Numbered from the stretch's first letter, positions 26,129 to 36,056 are shown. The stretch is 64,000 nucleotides of DNA from Thermus parvatiensis (GCF_001535545.1 NZ_CP014141.1:1178001-1242000); one strand, 5' to 3'. Numbers and translations are program-made. The notes: generated by a model from the letters alone, not told the origin.

Positions 26129-27802
26129 ATGAGCGCTGAAGTCTGGACCTGGATCATCGTGCTGGCCACCTTCGCCCTCTACCTCGGCATCGGCTACTGG
26201 GCCCGCGTGCGGGAAACCGCCGGCTTCTACGTGGCCGGGCGCGGGGTACCCCCCATAGCCAACGGGGCCGCCACCGCCGCCGACTGGATGTCCGCCGCCA
26301 GCTTCATCTCCATGGCGGGCCTCATCTCCTTCCTGGGCTACGACGGGGCGGTCTACCTGATGGGCTGGACCGGGGGGTATGTGCTCCTGGCCCTCCTCCT
26401 GGCCCCCTACCTGCGGAAGTACGGCAAGTACACGGTGCCCGAGTTCGTGGGGGACCGGTACTACTCCAACCTGGCCCGGGTGGTGGCGGTGATCGCCGCC
26501 ATCTTCGTCTCCTTCACCTACGCGGTGCCCCAGCTCCGAGGCGTGGGCATCGTGCTCTCCCGCTACCTGGGGGTGGACGTGGCCACGGGGGTCTGGGCTG
26601 CAGTGATCGTCACCGCCTTCATCGCGGTGATCGGGGGGATGAAGGGCATCACCTGGACCCAGGTGGCCCAGTACACCGTGCTCATCATCGCCTACCTGAT
26701 CATCGGCATCGCCCTGTCCAACTTGCTTACCGGCAACCCCATCCCCCAGCTGGCCTTCACCTTCAGCGACTTCGCCGTGCGGCTGAGCGAGCTCCAGGTG
26801 GAGCTGGGCTTCAAGGAGTACGTCGCCCCCTTCCAGAACCTCTCCGCCCTCAACGTCTTCCTCATCACCCTGACCCTGATGGTAGGGACGGCGGGCCTGC
26901 CCCACGTAATCATCCGCTTCTACACGGTGCCCAAGGCCTCCGACGCCCGCTGGAGCGCGGGCTGGGCCCTCCTCTTCATCGGCCTCCTTTACACCACCGC
27001 CCCTGCCGTGGCCGTCTTCTCCAAGTACAACCTCCTCACCACCCTGGCCAACAAGCCCATAGAGGAGGTGCGCCAGATTGACTGGGTGCAGAAGTGGGAG
27101 CAGACGGGCCTCCTGAAGCTCCAGGACAAAAACGGCGACGGCATCCTGCAGATGAGCGGGAACCGCGAGGTCAACGAGGTGACCATAGACCGGGACATCA
27201 TCGTCCTCTCCACCCCGGAGGTGGCCAAGCTCTCCCCCTTCATCGTGGGCCTGGTGGCCGCAGGGGGCCTGGCCGCAGCGCTTTCCACGGCGGCGGGGCT
27301 CCTCATCGTCATCGCCAGCGCCATCAGCCACGACCTCTACACCCGGCTCATCAACCCCCAGGCCTCCGAGGCCACCAAGCTCCTCATCGCCCGGGTGATC
27401 ATCTTCCTGGTGGTGGTCCTGGCGGCGCCCTTCGGCATCAACCCGCCCGCCTTCATCGCCCAGCTCGTGGCCTTCGCCTTCGGGCTTGCCGCGAGCACCT
27501 TCTTCCCCGCCATCCTCCTCGGGATCTTTGACCGAAGGATGAACATGCAAGGCGCGGTGGCCGGGATGCTGGTGGGCCTGGTCTTCACCGCCACCTACAT
27601 CATCGGCACCTCGTACCTGGGCTGGCCGAACTTCATCTTCGGCATCACCGCCGAAGGCATCGGCGCCATCGGGATGCTCCTCAACTTCGTGGTGGCCTAC
27701 CTGGTCTCCCGGGCCACGCCGCCGCCTCCTGAGGAGATCCAGCACCTGGTGGACGATATCCGCATCCCCAAGGGCAGCGCGGGCTCGGCCCTGGAACACT
27801 AA
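26129..27802 (+). CDS. Sodium/solute symporter, VC_2705 (acetate-type) family
   Basis: The 557-residue protein is an SSS-family transporter with about 13 helices: FYVAGRGVPPIANGAATAAD at the first helix, SAASFISMAGLISFLGYDG, and GGLAAALSTAAGLLIVIASA late. Between helices lies a soluble loop with QDKNGDGILQ, a calcium-loop-like DxNxDG element that is a regular feature of this subfamily. Relatives of ActP carry acetate or other short monocarboxylates with Na+. With DUF4212 upstream and a CrbS-like kinase downstream, acetate or pyruvate is the best guess. Confidence 0.88.
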   Translation: MSAEVWTWIIVLATFALYLGIGYWARVRETAGFYVAGRGVPPIANGAATAADWMSAASFISMAGLISFLGYDGAVYLMGWTGGYVLLALLLAPYLRKYGKYTVPEFVGDRYYSNLARVVAVIAAIFVSFTYAVPQLRGVGIVLSRYLGVDVATGVWAAVIVTAFIAVIGGMKGITWTQVAQYTVLIIAYLIIGIALSNLLTGNPIPQLAFTFSDFAVRLSELQVELGFKEYVAPFQNLSALNVFLITLTLMVGTAGLPHVIIRFYTVPKASDARWSAGWALLFIGLLYTTAPAVAVFSKYNLLTTLANKPIEEVRQIDWVQKWEQTGLLKLQDKNGDGILQMSGNREVNEVTIDRDIIVLSTPEVAKLSPFIVGLVAAGGLAAALSTAAGLLIVIASAISHDLYTRLINPQASEATKLLIARVIIFLVVVLAAPFGINPPAFIAQLVAFAFGLAASTFFPAILLGIFDRRMNMQGAVAGMLVGLVFTATYIIGTSYLGWPNFIFGITAEGIGAIGMLLNFVVAYLVSRATPPPPEEIQHLVDDIRIPKGSAGSALEH

Positions 27803-27814
27803 GCCCAAAGGAAG

Positions 27815-27842
27815 GCCCCATCCCGGGAAGCCGGGGTGGGGC
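27815..27842 (+). terminator. Hairpin after the symporter gene, abutting the next -10 box
   Basis: GCCCCATCCCGG (27815-27826) pairs with CCGGGGTGGGGC (27831-27842) with one G-T pair and a GAAG loop. Only two bases later comes TAAACT (27845-27850), the -10 box of the next gene, whose ATG follows at 27857. Terminator and promoter are packed back to back. Confidence 0.7.
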
Positions 27843-27856
27843 TCTAAACTGAAGCC

Positions 27857-28210
27857 ATGCCCCTCCTTTACCTGAGGTTTTACCTGGGAAGCCTCTCCGC
27901 GCTCTTTGCCTTCTACCTTCTCGGCCACTACCTTTTGGGCTTCCCCTTCCCCACGCCCACCACCCTTCTGCACCTGGCCCTCGGCGCAGGGGCAGGGGTG
28001 GGGCTTGGGGCGGTTTACCACCGGGTATGGCCCCTCCCCCCTCCTGGGCTTGGCCGGGTGGTGCGGCTTTTCGTCCTCCTCCCCCCCGCCTTCATGCTGG
28101 GCATCGGCCTCCTCGTCCTCCTCCAGGCCCAGGTGGCCCTGCCCTACCTGGTGCCCCTTCTGGCCTGGCTCACTCCCGACTATGGAAAGGCCCCTTCCTC
28201 CACCCCTTGA
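27857..28210 (+). CDS. Small membrane protein of unknown function in the acetate-switch locus
   Basis: The 117-residue product has three to four hydrophobic segments (RFYLGSLSALFAFYLLGHYL, TLLHLALGAGAGVGLGAVYH, VVRLFVLLPPAFMLGIGLLV, ALPYLVPLLAWLTP). I recognise no family. It lies between the symporter and the CBS/nucleotidyltransferase gene and overlaps the latter by 29 bases. TAAACT stands 6 nt before its ATG, so it probably heads a new leaderless transcript that runs through the sensor kinase genes. Confidence 0.65.
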   Translation: MPLLYLRFYLGSLSALFAFYLLGHYLLGFPFPTPTTLLHLALGAGAGVGLGAVYHRVWPLPPPGLGRVVRLFVLLPPAFMLGIGLLVLLQAQVALPYLVPLLAWLTPDYGKAPSSTP

Positions 28211-29938
28211 CGCCCTCCCCGAGGAAGCCGTCCGGGCCTTCCTCGCCCGGGGGAGGAGGTCGCAGCCGAAGAAGGGGAGGTTCTCCTCGAGGCCCAAGGG
28301 CCCCCTGCAACCCATCTCTACCTGGTCCTCGAGGGGGAGGTGGCCCTGGAGGAAGAGGGCGAGGAGGTGGAGCGGCTTGGCCCCGGGAGCTTCTTCGGCT
28401 ACCCTTCCCTGCTTTCCGGGACAAGCCCCGTCTTCACCGTGCGGGCCCGGGGGGAAACCCGCCTCCTCCGCTTCCCCAAAGAAGCCTTTGAGGCCCTCCT
28501 CGCCTACCCCGAGGCGGCCCGCTTCTTCGGCCGGGGCGTGGCGGAGCACCTTAGGCTGCGGCCGGAGAGGGTCCTGGAGCCAGGCCTCGCCCGGCCCGTG
28601 GGGGAGCTGGTGCAGCGCCCCCCCGTCTTCGTGGACCCCACCGCCTCCGTGGAGGAGGCGGCCCGGCGCATGCGGGAGGAGGGGATCTCCAGCCTTCTCG
28701 TCCGGGGAGAGCCCTTGGGCATCCTCACGGACCGGGACCTGAGGAACCGGGTCCTGGCCGAGGGGCTTCCCCCCTCCACCCCGGTGGGCCAGGTGGCCAC
28801 GCGGCCCACCTTCACCCTCCCCGCCGACACCCCCCTCCTGGAGGCGGTAGCCGCCATGCTGGAGCGCCGGATCCACCACCTCCCCCTCACCCGGGGGGAG
28901 GCGGTGGTGGGGGTGGTCACCCACACGGACCTCCTCGCCCACCAGGCGCAAAGCCCCCTGGCCCTCCTCCGGCGGGTGGAACGGCTGGAGCTCGGCCGCT
29001 ACGGGGAGGAGGTGGCCCGGCTGGTAGCGGGCCTGTTCCAGGCGGGGGTCCCGGCCCTGGAGATCGGACGGGTGGTGGCGGGGCTGAACGACGCCTTGAT
29101 CCGCCGCCTCCTCCAGGAAGCGGAGCGGGCCTTGGGCCCCCCGCCCGTCCCTTACGCCTTCTTCGTCTTCGGTTCCGAGGGCAGGAAGGAGCAGGCCCTC
29201 CTCACCGACCAGGACAACGCCCTGGCCCTGGCCGAAGAGGGGCACGAGGCCTACTTCCAGGCCCTGGCCGAGCGGGTGGTGGAGGGGCTCGTGGCGGCGG
29301 GCATCCCCCCCTGCCCCGGGGGGTACATGGCCACCCGCTGGCGCTTAAGCCTTGCCCGCTGGCAGGAGGTCTTCGCCCGCTGGATGGAAGCCCCCGAGCC
29401 CCAGGCCCTTCTGGACGCCCAGATCTTCTTTGACCTCCGCCCCGTGGGAGGCACCCTCTCCCTGGCCCCGTTGGAGCGGCTCATCCAGGAAAAGGCCAAG
29501 AGCGGGGTCTTCCTCTACCACCTGGCCCAGGCCGCCCTCGCCTTCCGCCCGCCCTTGGGCCTCTTCGGCCGGGTGCGCACGGAGGAGGGGTTTCTTGACC
29601 TCAAGCAGCACGCCCTCGCCCCCATCGTGAGCCTCGCCCGGGTCTACGCCCTCATGACGGGAAGCCCCGCGCGGCGCACAACGGAGCGGCTTAAGCAGGG
29701 GGTGGAGAAGGGAGCCTTGAGCCTGGAGCTCGCCGAGAGGCTGGAGGAGGCCTACGCCTTCTTCTTCCACCTCCGCCTCAAGGCCCAGCTCCAGGCCCTG
29801 AAAGAGGGCCGGCCCCCGGGCAACCGCGTGGTCTACAAGGCCCTCTCCCCCCTGGAAAGGCGCCGGGCCCTCGAGGGGTTCCGCGCCATCCTCGAGGCCC
29901 AGGAGGCCCTAGCCCTCCGCTTCCAGATCCGGCTATGA
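28182..29938 (+). CDS. Cyclic-nucleotide-type, CBS-pair and DUF294 nucleotidyltransferase protein (frameshifted by one lost G)
   Basis: The corrected protein (about 585 residues) has an N-terminal cNMP-binding-like domain (LYLVLEGEVALEEEGEEVERLGPGSFFGYPSLL), two CBS domains (residues 145-260, with VDPTASVEEAARRMREEGIS and PTFTLPADTPLLEAVAAML), a DUF294 nucleotidyltransferase head (AFFVFGSEGRKEQALLTDQDNAL, a GS...D.D site) and a helical C-terminal domain. It resembles GlnD-type signal proteins found beside acetate symporters. The frame breaks in G5 at 28249-28253; one extra G restores ARGEEVAAEEGEVLLEAQG. It probably senses adenylates and modifies or regulates the transporter or kinase; that is inference. 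Confidence 0.75.
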
Positions 29939-30111
29939 AGGCGCGAAGCCTGGCCCTCTTCCTCCTCGGCCTCCTCCTCTTCGCCTCCCCCTTCGCCCTC
30001 TTTTTCCCCGAGCCTTCAGGGCCCGGGGGACTCCCACCCTTTTACCTCTACCTCTTCCTCGCTTGGGCGGGGTTCGTCCTCCTCCTCTTCCTCAACGCCA
30101 GGAGGCCATGA
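29935..30111 (+). CDS. 58-residue two-helix membrane protein
   Basis: A short frame starting ATG at 29935 overlaps the previous stop by 4 bases (ATGA), and its TGA at 30109-30111 overlaps the ATG of the sensor kinase gene in the same way. The product has helices LALFLLGLLLFASPFALFF and YLYLFLAWAGFVLLLFLNA. The double coupling strongly suggests it is translated. It is similar in layout to the small subunits that accompany SSS-family transporters and may partner the transporter-like half of the kinase. Confidence 0.7.
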   Translation: MKARSLALFLLGLLLFASPFALFFPEPSGPGGLPPFYLYLFLAWAGFVLLLFLNARRP

Positions 30112-32606
30112 ACCCGGAAGCCCTCCTCGCTGGCTTCTTCCTCTACCTGGGACTCCTCTTCCTCCTCGCCCGCCTGGGGGAAGAGCGGGGAGGGCGCCTC
30201 TTCCAAAGCCCCTGGACCTACACCCTCTCCCTGGGGGTCTACGCCACCGCCTGGACCTTCTTCGGCAGCGCCGGCTGGGCCGCCACCTCGGGGCCCCTCT
30301 TCCTCACCATCTACCTGGGGCCCACCCTGGCCCTGGCCCTCTGGCCCCTTCTCCACCTGCGCCTTCTGCGCCTGGCCCGGGCCCACCGCCTCACCTCCTG
30401 GGCCGACTTCCTCTACCTGCGCTACGGCCGGGACCCCCTCTTGGGGGCGGTGGCCGCGGGGTTTCTCGTCCTGGGCCTCCTCCCCTACCTCGCCCTCCAG
30501 CTCAAAGCCATCGCCCAGGCCTTCCTCTTCCTGAGCGGGGAGGTGCGCCCCCTGGGGGACGTGGCCCTCTACACCGCCCTTTGCCTCGCCTTCTTCACCG
30601 TCCTCTTCGGCACCCGCCGCCTGGACCCCACGGAGCGGCACCCGGGCCTGGTCCTGGCCGTGGCTTTTGAGGGGGGGGTGAAGCTCTTCGCCATGCTGGT
30701 CCTGGGCCTTTACGCCCTCCTTGGGCACGGGGCCGAGCCCTTCCGCGAGGCCGTCCGCCGGGGCCTTGACCCCCTCCTCCTTCCCCCCCAGGGCCTCGAG
30801 GGCCACCTGGCCTGGACCGGCCTCACCTTCCTCGCCCTCCTCGCCTTCCTCTTCCTCCCCCGGCAGTTCCACGTGGCCGTGGTGGAAAACACGGACGAGC
30901 GCCACCTGGCCCTGGCCTCCTGGGCCTTCCCCCTCTACCTCCTCCTCCTGAACCTGCCCATCCTCCCCCTGGCCCTCCTAGGCCGCCTGCACCACCCGGA
31001 GGTGCCCCCCGACCTCTACGTCCTCGCCGTGGCCCGGGAGGGCGGCGCGGCCCTGGCCTTCCTCGCCTTTTTGGGCGGGGTCTCGGCGGCCACGGCCATG
31101 GTGGTGGTGGAAACCCTCGCCCTCTCCATCCTCGTCTCCCACCACCTCCTCGCCCCCCTCCTCCGCCGCCAAGCCCTCGGGCGCCTCCTCCTCTTCCGGC
31201 GGGGCACGGTTCTCGCCGTCCTCCTCCTCGCCTACCTCTACTTCCGCCTGGCGGGGGAGGCCTACGCCCTGGTGGGCATGGGGCTCATCTCCTTCGTGGC
31301 CGTGGCCCAGCTCGCCCCGGCGGGGCTTCTCGGCCTCTTCTGGCAGGGGAGCACCCGGGAAGGGGCCCTCGCGGGCCTTTTCGGGGGCATCCTGGTCTGG
31401 GCCTACACCCTCCTCCTCCCCGCCCTCGTCCGCTCCGGGTGGCTCCCCCAGGACCTCTTCGCCGTCCTTCCCTCCTTCCTCCACCCGGAGGGGCTTTTTG
31501 GGGTGCGGGGGCTTGACCCTGTGGTTCACGGCTTCCTGGCAAGCCTCCTCGCGAACACGGGGCTCCACCTCCTCGTCTCCTTACGGCAAACCCCCTCCCC
31601 CCCGCCCTCCGGCCGGGCCGGGGAGGAGGAGGCGCTGGCCGACCTCCTGGAAAGGTTCTTGGGCCCCGAGGCCCGGGAGAACCTGAGGGCCTACGCGAGG
31701 ACCTTCAAGGGGCCCGACAAGGCGGAGCGCCTCGCCGAGCGGGCGGAGGCCCTCCTCGCCGGGGCCTTGGGACCCGCCACCGCCCGCCTCCTCCTCCTCT
31801 CCGCCACCCGGGAGGTCCCCAGGGAGGCGGTGGAGGCGGCGGCCCGGGAGTCGCAGCGGGTGCGGGCCTACGCCCAGGCCCTGGAGGCCGCCCGGCGCGA
31901 ACTGGAAGCCGCCTACCGGCGTTTGGAGGAAATGGACCGCCTAAAGGACGAGTTTTTGGCCACCGTCTCCCACGAGCTCAAGACCCCCCTCACCGCGGTG
32001 AGGGCCCTGGCGGAGATCCTGGCCCAGGAGGAGGTGGGGGAGGAGGAAAGGCGGCGCTTCACCGCCCTCCTCGCCCAGGAGGCGGCCCGCCTTTCCCGGC
32101 TCGTGGAGGAGATCCTGGCCTACACCCGCCTGGAGGCCCGCCCCGAGGAGCCCCCGGCCCCCGTGGACCTGGAGGCCCTGGCCCGGGAGGCCCTGGCCCT
32201 CTCGGAGCCCCTGGCGCGGGAACGGGGCCTCCGCCTCGAGGCCCGGCTCCAGCCCCTTCGGGTCCAGACCCATCGGGACCGGGCCCTCCAGGTCCTCCTG
32301 AACCTCCTCGCCAACGCCTTGCGCCACGCCCGAAGCCGGGTGGTCCTGGAGCTTAGGGCGGAAGCGGGGGAGGCCCGCTTCCGGGTGGTGGACGACGGCC
32401 CCGGGGTCCCCGAGGCCCTGAGGGAACACATCTTCGCCCCCTTCCACAGCTACGCCGGGGGGACGGGCCTCGGCCTCGCCATCGCCCGGAGATTGGCGGA
32501 AGCCCTGGGCGGACGGCTCTTTCTGGAAGACGGGGAAGGCGGGGTCTTCGTGTTTGCGTTACCCTTGAGAGGAGGCTATGGCCCAAGTGCTGATCGTGGA
32601 CGATGA
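30108..32606 (+). CDS. Sensor histidine kinase with an SSS-transporter input domain (CrbS-like)
   Basis: From the ATG at 30108 the protein is 832 residues. The first 500 or so form a sodium/solute symporter-like domain of about 12 helices (TYTLSLGVYATAWTFFGSAG at the start). A linker and coiled coil (EAARRELEAAYRRLEEMDRL) lead to the HisKA domain (DEFLATVSHELKTPLTAVRA, phospho-His) and the HATPase domain (NLLANALRHARSR, VVDDGPGVP, GGTGLGLAIARRL). CrbS-type kinases control acetate uptake genes in Vibrio and Pseudomonas. The alternative start at 30063 lies inside the small upstream gene and is not favoured. Confidence 0.85.
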   Translation: MNPEALLAGFFLYLGLLFLLARLGEERGGRLFQSPWTYTLSLGVYATAWTFFGSAGWAATSGPLFLTIYLGPTLALALWPLLHLRLLRLARAHRLTSWADFLYLRYGRDPLLGAVAAGFLVLGLLPYLALQLKAIAQAFLFLSGEVRPLGDVALYTALCLAFFTVLFGTRRLDPTERHPGLVLAVAFEGGVKLFAMLVLGLYALLGHGAEPFREAVRRGLDPLLLPPQGLEGHLAWTGLTFLALLAFLFLPRQFHVAVVENTDERHLALASWAFPLYLLLLNLPILPLALLGRLHHPEVPPDLYVLAVAREGGAALAFLAFLGGVSAATAMVVVETLALSILVSHHLLAPLLRRQALGRLLLFRRGTVLAVLLLAYLYFRLAGEAYALVGMGLISFVAVAQLAPAGLLGLFWQGSTREGALAGLFGGILVWAYTLLLPALVRSGWLPQDLFAVLPSFLHPEGLFGVRGLDPVVHGFLASLLANTGLHLLVSLRQTPSPPPSGRAGEEEALADLLERFLGPEARENLRAYARTFKGPDKAERLAERAEALLAGALGPATARLLLLSATREVPREAVEAAARESQRVRAYAQALEAARRELEAAYRRLEEMDRLKDEFLATVSHELKTPLTAVRALAEILAQEEVGEEERRRFTALLAQEAARLSRLVEEILAYTRLEARPEEPPAPVDLEALAREALALSEPLARERGLRLEARLQPLRVQTHRDRALQVLLNLLANALRHARSRVVLELRAEAGEARFRVVDDGPGVPEALREHIFAPFHSYAGGTGLGLAIARRLAEALGGRLFLEDGEGGVFVFALPLRGGYGPSADRGR

Positions 32607-32940
32607 GGAGAGCATCCTGGTGCCCCTGGAGTTCCTCTTCCGCAAGGCCGGGCACCGGGTGGAGCTGGCAAGGACAGGGGAGGAGGCCCTAAGCCGCCTC
32701 GCCGAGAGGCCCTACGCCCTCGTGGTCCTGGACCTCATGCTCCCGGGGGTGGACGGGTTCCAGGTCCTCGAGGCCCTCAAGGCCCGCACCCCCGCCCCCA
32801 AGGTCCTGGTCCTCACCGCCAGGGGGCGGGAGGCGGACCGGGCCAAGGCCAGGGCCTTGGGGGCGGACGCCTTCTTGGCCAAACCCTTTGGTGTCCAGGA
32901 CCTCATGGCGGAGGCGCGTCGCCTCCTGGAAGAAGGATGA
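32578..32940 (+). CDS. Receiver-only response regulator
   Basis: The 120-residue protein is a single CheY-like receiver: acidic pair D8-D9, phospho-acceptor D52 (VVLDLMLPGVDG), T80 and K102 (AKPFG). There is no DNA-binding domain, whereas the CrbR partner of CrbS elsewhere has a C-terminal LuxR-type helix-turn-helix. It overlaps the kinase gene by 29 bases and the exonuclease gene by 4, so it is made with both. Output must go through protein contact or phosphotransfer to another protein. Confidence 0.88.
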   Translation: MAQVLIVDDEESILVPLEFLFRKAGHRVELARTGEEALSRLAERPYALVVLDLMLPGVDGFQVLEALKARTPAPKVLVLTARGREADRAKARALGADAFLAKPFGVQDLMAEARRLLEEG

Positions 32941-34813
32941 TGAACGCCCTCCGCTTCCTCGGCGCCCTCCTCCTCGGCCTCCTCCTGGTGGCGGGAAGCC
33001 TCGCCCTTGGCCTCTTCCTTCTCTTGGAAGGCAACCCCGAGGCCCAGGCCGCCCTCTGGGAAGCGGTGCGGGCCCGGCCCATGGTGCCCCTTTTCACGGG
33101 CCTCCTCCTCCTGGGGGCGCTCTCCCTCCTCCTCTACCCGCCCTTCCTGGGCTACCTGGCCCTGACCCGGGCCTTGGGGCAGGAAAGCGAGGTCCTCCTC
33201 GCCCACCCCGGGCACCGCCTCACCCCCCGGGGCCTTGGGAGCTCCGCCACCTGGCCCGGCTCATCAACCGGCTGGCGGAGGAAAAGGAGAGGCTGGAGCA
33301 AAGGCTTGAGGAGGAGGCGGCCCAGGCCAAGGACCTGGTGGAGGCGGAGCGGGAGCGCCTCGCCCGGGTCCTGGCCCAGCTCCCCCAGGGGGTGGTGCTC
33401 TCGGACGAGCGGGGGCTCGTCCTCCTCTACAACCCCAAGGCCCGGGCCCTTCTGGGGGAGGGGCTCGGGGTGGGGAAAAGCCTCTTCGGCCTCCTGGACC
33501 GGTCCCTCCTCCTCCACGCCCAGTCCCTGCCCCAGGCCGCCTTCCTGGTCCAGGGCCCCAAGGGGCCTTTGCGCCTGAAGGCGCGGGCTTTGGAGGAGGG
33601 GTTTCTCCTTCTCCTGGAGGAGGCCCTCCCCGAGGGACCGAGCCGGGAGCGGCTCCACCGCCTCAAGGACAAGGCGGCGGGGGTCCGGGCCCTGGTGGAG
33701 GTGCTGGAAAGGGAAACCACCGGGGAGGCGAAGCGGCTTCTCCAGGTGGCCCGGGAGGCCCTGGACGAGATCCAAGGCCTCCTCCAGGACCTCGCCCCAA
33801 GCCCCCACGAGGAGGTGCTGGCCCAAGACCTCCTCCGCCTTTTGGCGGGCCGCTTGGAGGCGCGGCTCGCCCTCACTCCCGGGTGGACCCTGGACCCGGA
33901 GGCGGAAGGGCTTCTGGTCCAAGCGGACACCTTCGCCCTGGCGGAGGGGCTCGCCAAGACCTTGGAGGGCACCGAGGAGGTCTTCCTCCGGGGAGGAGCC
34001 GAGGGGGAGGGGCTCTTCCGGCTCACCGTCCTCCTTCCCCGGGAAGCCCCCAGGCCCCACCCCCTCCTCGCCGAGGCCGCCGAGGCCACGGGAAGCCTTT
34101 GGCGGGAGGGAAGCCGGCTCGTCCTCCTCCTCCCCGCCCGTAAGGCGCCCCCCGAGGCCTTCAAAGAGACCCCAGCCCCCAGGGCCCTGGTCTACGACCT
34201 CACCCTCCTCCAGGTGCCTGCAGGTCTGGAGGACGTCACCCTGGACCAGCTCCTTTACACCGCCTTTGACCTGGAAACCACGGGCCTGGACCCCGAGCAA
34301 GACGCCGTGGTGGCCCTCGCCGGGGTCCACGTCCTGGGCCGGAGGGTCCTGCGGCAGGAGGTGTTTGAGGCCCTGGTGAACCCGGGGCGCCCCATCTCCC
34401 CCGCGGCCACGGCGGTCCACGGCCTCACGGCGGAGATGCTCCGGGACAAGCCTCCCCTAGAGGCGGTCCTCCCCGCCTTCCGCGCCTTCGTCCAGGACAC
34501 GGTGCTGGTGGCCCACAACGGGGCCTTTGACCTGGCCTTTCTGCGCCGGGCGGGCCTGGACCAGCCCCCCCTCCTGGACACCCTCCTCCTCGCCCAGCTC
34601 CTCTTCCCCGACCTCAAGGACTACCGCCTCGAGGCCCTGGCCCACCGCTTCGGCGTCCCCGCCACCGGGCGGCACACCGCCCTGGGCGACGCCCTGATGA
34701 CGGCGGAGGTCTTCGTGAGGATGCAGCCCCTCCTCTTTGAGCGGGGGCTTAAGCGGCTATGGGACGTGGTGGAGGCCTGCCGCCGCCTCCCCTTGGCCCG
34801 GCTCAGGTACTGA
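32937..34813 (+). CDS. Membrane-anchored DnaQ-like 3'-5' exonuclease (frameshifted by one lost C)
   Basis: The corrected protein (about 625 residues) starts with two membrane helices (residues 5-27 and 45-68), a coiled coil, a PAS-like segment (LPQGVVLSDERGLVLLYNPK) and a region like a histidine-kinase dimer and ATPase remnant, then a DEDDh exonuclease: FDLETTGLD, HNGAFDLAFL and HTALGDAL. DnaQ-like exonucleases of this kind are regular neighbours of CrbS-type kinases. The frame breaks in C6 at 33223-33228; an extra C gives LTPPGPWELRHLARL. The role of a membrane-bound exonuclease in carbon sensing is unknown. It converges on purD with an 11-base overlap. Confidence 0.75.
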
Positions 34814-36056
34814 GCCGGGCGAGGGCCCTTCGGCCGATGTCCCTCCGGTACACCGCCCCGGGGAAGCCCACCTGGGGGATGTAGGCGTAGGCCCGCTCCA
34901 GGGCCTCCTTGAGGTCCTTCCCCAGGCCCACCACGTTCAAGACCCGCCCCCCGGCGCTCACGAGCCTGCCCCCTTCCCTCCGGGTCCCGGCGTGGAAGAC
35001 CAGCACCCCCTCCGGGGGCTCGGGAACGTGGAGGGGGATCCCCTTCCTGGGGCTTTCGGGGTAGCCCGGGGCGGCGAGGACCACGCAGGCGGCCGCCCCC
35101 TCCTTCCAGGAAAGCCTCGTCCCCGCAAGCCTCCCCTCGGCCACCCTCAGGGCGAGCTCCACCAGGTCGTTCTCCAAAAGGGGCAGGAGCGCCTGGGCCT
35201 CGGGGTCGCCGAAGCGGGCGTTGAACTCCAGGACCTTGGGGCCTTCCCGGGTTAGCATGAGGCCGGCGTAGACCACCCCCCGGTAGACCACCCCCTCCGC
35301 CCTTAGGCCCCGGACAAGGGGCTTTAGGATCTCCTCCTCCACCCGCCTAAGGGTGGCCCTGTCCATGGGGTAAGGGGCGATGGCCCCCATCCCCCCCGTC
35401 ATGGGGCCCTGGTCTCCGTCCAAAAGGCGCTTGTGGTCCTGGGAAGGGAGGAGGGGGAGGATCGTCTCGCCATCGGTGAGGGCGAGGACCGTGGCCTCCT
35501 CCCCTTCCAGGTACTCCTCTATGACCACCTCCCCCCCCTCGGCCCGGTTCAGGATGTTGGCCACGGCCTGCTTGGCCTGGTGCAGGTCAAAGGCCACCGT
35601 GACCCCCTTTCCCGCGGCAAGCCCCGAGTCCTTGACCACCACAGGCACCCCCACCTCCTCCAGGTACGCCAGGGCCTCCAGGGGCTCCCGGAAGACCCGG
35701 TAGCGGGCCGTGGGGATGCCGTAGCGCTCCATGAGGCCTTTGGCGAAGGCCTTGGAGCCCTCAATCATGGCCGCCTTCTGCGTGGGGCCGAAGACCAAAA
35801 GCCCCCGGGCCTGGAAGGCGTCGGCGATCCCCTCCACCAGGGGGGCCTCCGGGCCCACCAGGGTGAGGTCTATGCCCTCGGCCAGGGCCCAGTCCGCCAG
35901 GGCCTCCACGTCCCCGTTCCAAGGGACGAGCTCCGCCAGGGCCGCCATGCCGGCGTTCCCGGGGGCGGCGTAGAGCTTTTCCACCAGGGGGCTTTGCGCC
36001 GCCTTCCAAAGGAGGGCGTGCTCCCGCCCCCCGCTGCCCACCACGAGGACCTTCAT
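34803..36056 (-). CDS. purD: Phosphoribosylamine-glycine ligase
   Basis: The 417-residue protein is a full GARS: MKVLVVGSGGREHAL, YAAPGNAGMA, LVGPEAPLVEGIADA, the ATP-grasp part with VVVKDSGLAAGKGVTVA and VIEEYLEGEEATVLALTDG, then GPMTGGMGAIAPYP and VLEFNARFGDPEAQ. It joins glycine to phosphoribosylamine in step two of purine synthesis. The ATG at 36056 overlaps the purN stop by 4 bases. TAGAAT lies 7 nt before this ATG, so it may also have its own leaderless promoter. A longer in-frame N-terminus was rejected as Pro/Gly-rich noise. Confidence 0.95.
   Translation of the reverse strand: MKVLVVGSGGREHALLWKAAQSPLVEKLYAAPGNAGMAALAELVPWNGDVEALADWALAEGIDLTLVGPEAPLVEGIADAFQARGLLVFGPTQKAAMIEGSKAFAKGLMERYGIPTARYRVFREPLEALAYLEEVGVPVVVKDSGLAAGKGVTVAFDLHQAKQAVANILNRAEGGEVVIEEYLEGEEATVLALTDGETILPLLPSQDHKRLLDGDQGPMTGGMGAIAPYPMDRATLRRVEEEILKPLVRGLRAEGVVYRGVVYAGLMLTREGPKVLEFNARFGDPEAQALLPLLENDLVELALRVAEGRLAGTRLSWKEGAAACVVLAAPGYPESPRKGIPLHVPEPPEGVLVFHAGTRREGGRLVSAGGRVLNVVGLGKDLKEALERAYAYIPQVGFPGAVYRRDIGRRALARLST

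Noticed and set aside
27121..27170. EF-hand-like DKNGDGIL motif in the symporter as a novel calcium site
   Set aside because: I recall the same loop in many VC_2705-type symporters, so it is a family feature rather than a novelty of this gene.
26114..29245. Open frame of over 1000 codons on the minus strand across the symporter locus
   Set aside because: It is the mirror of well-supported plus-strand genes, is rich in Gly, His, Glu and Val in the way typical of antisense frames in GC-rich DNA, and has no recognisable domain.
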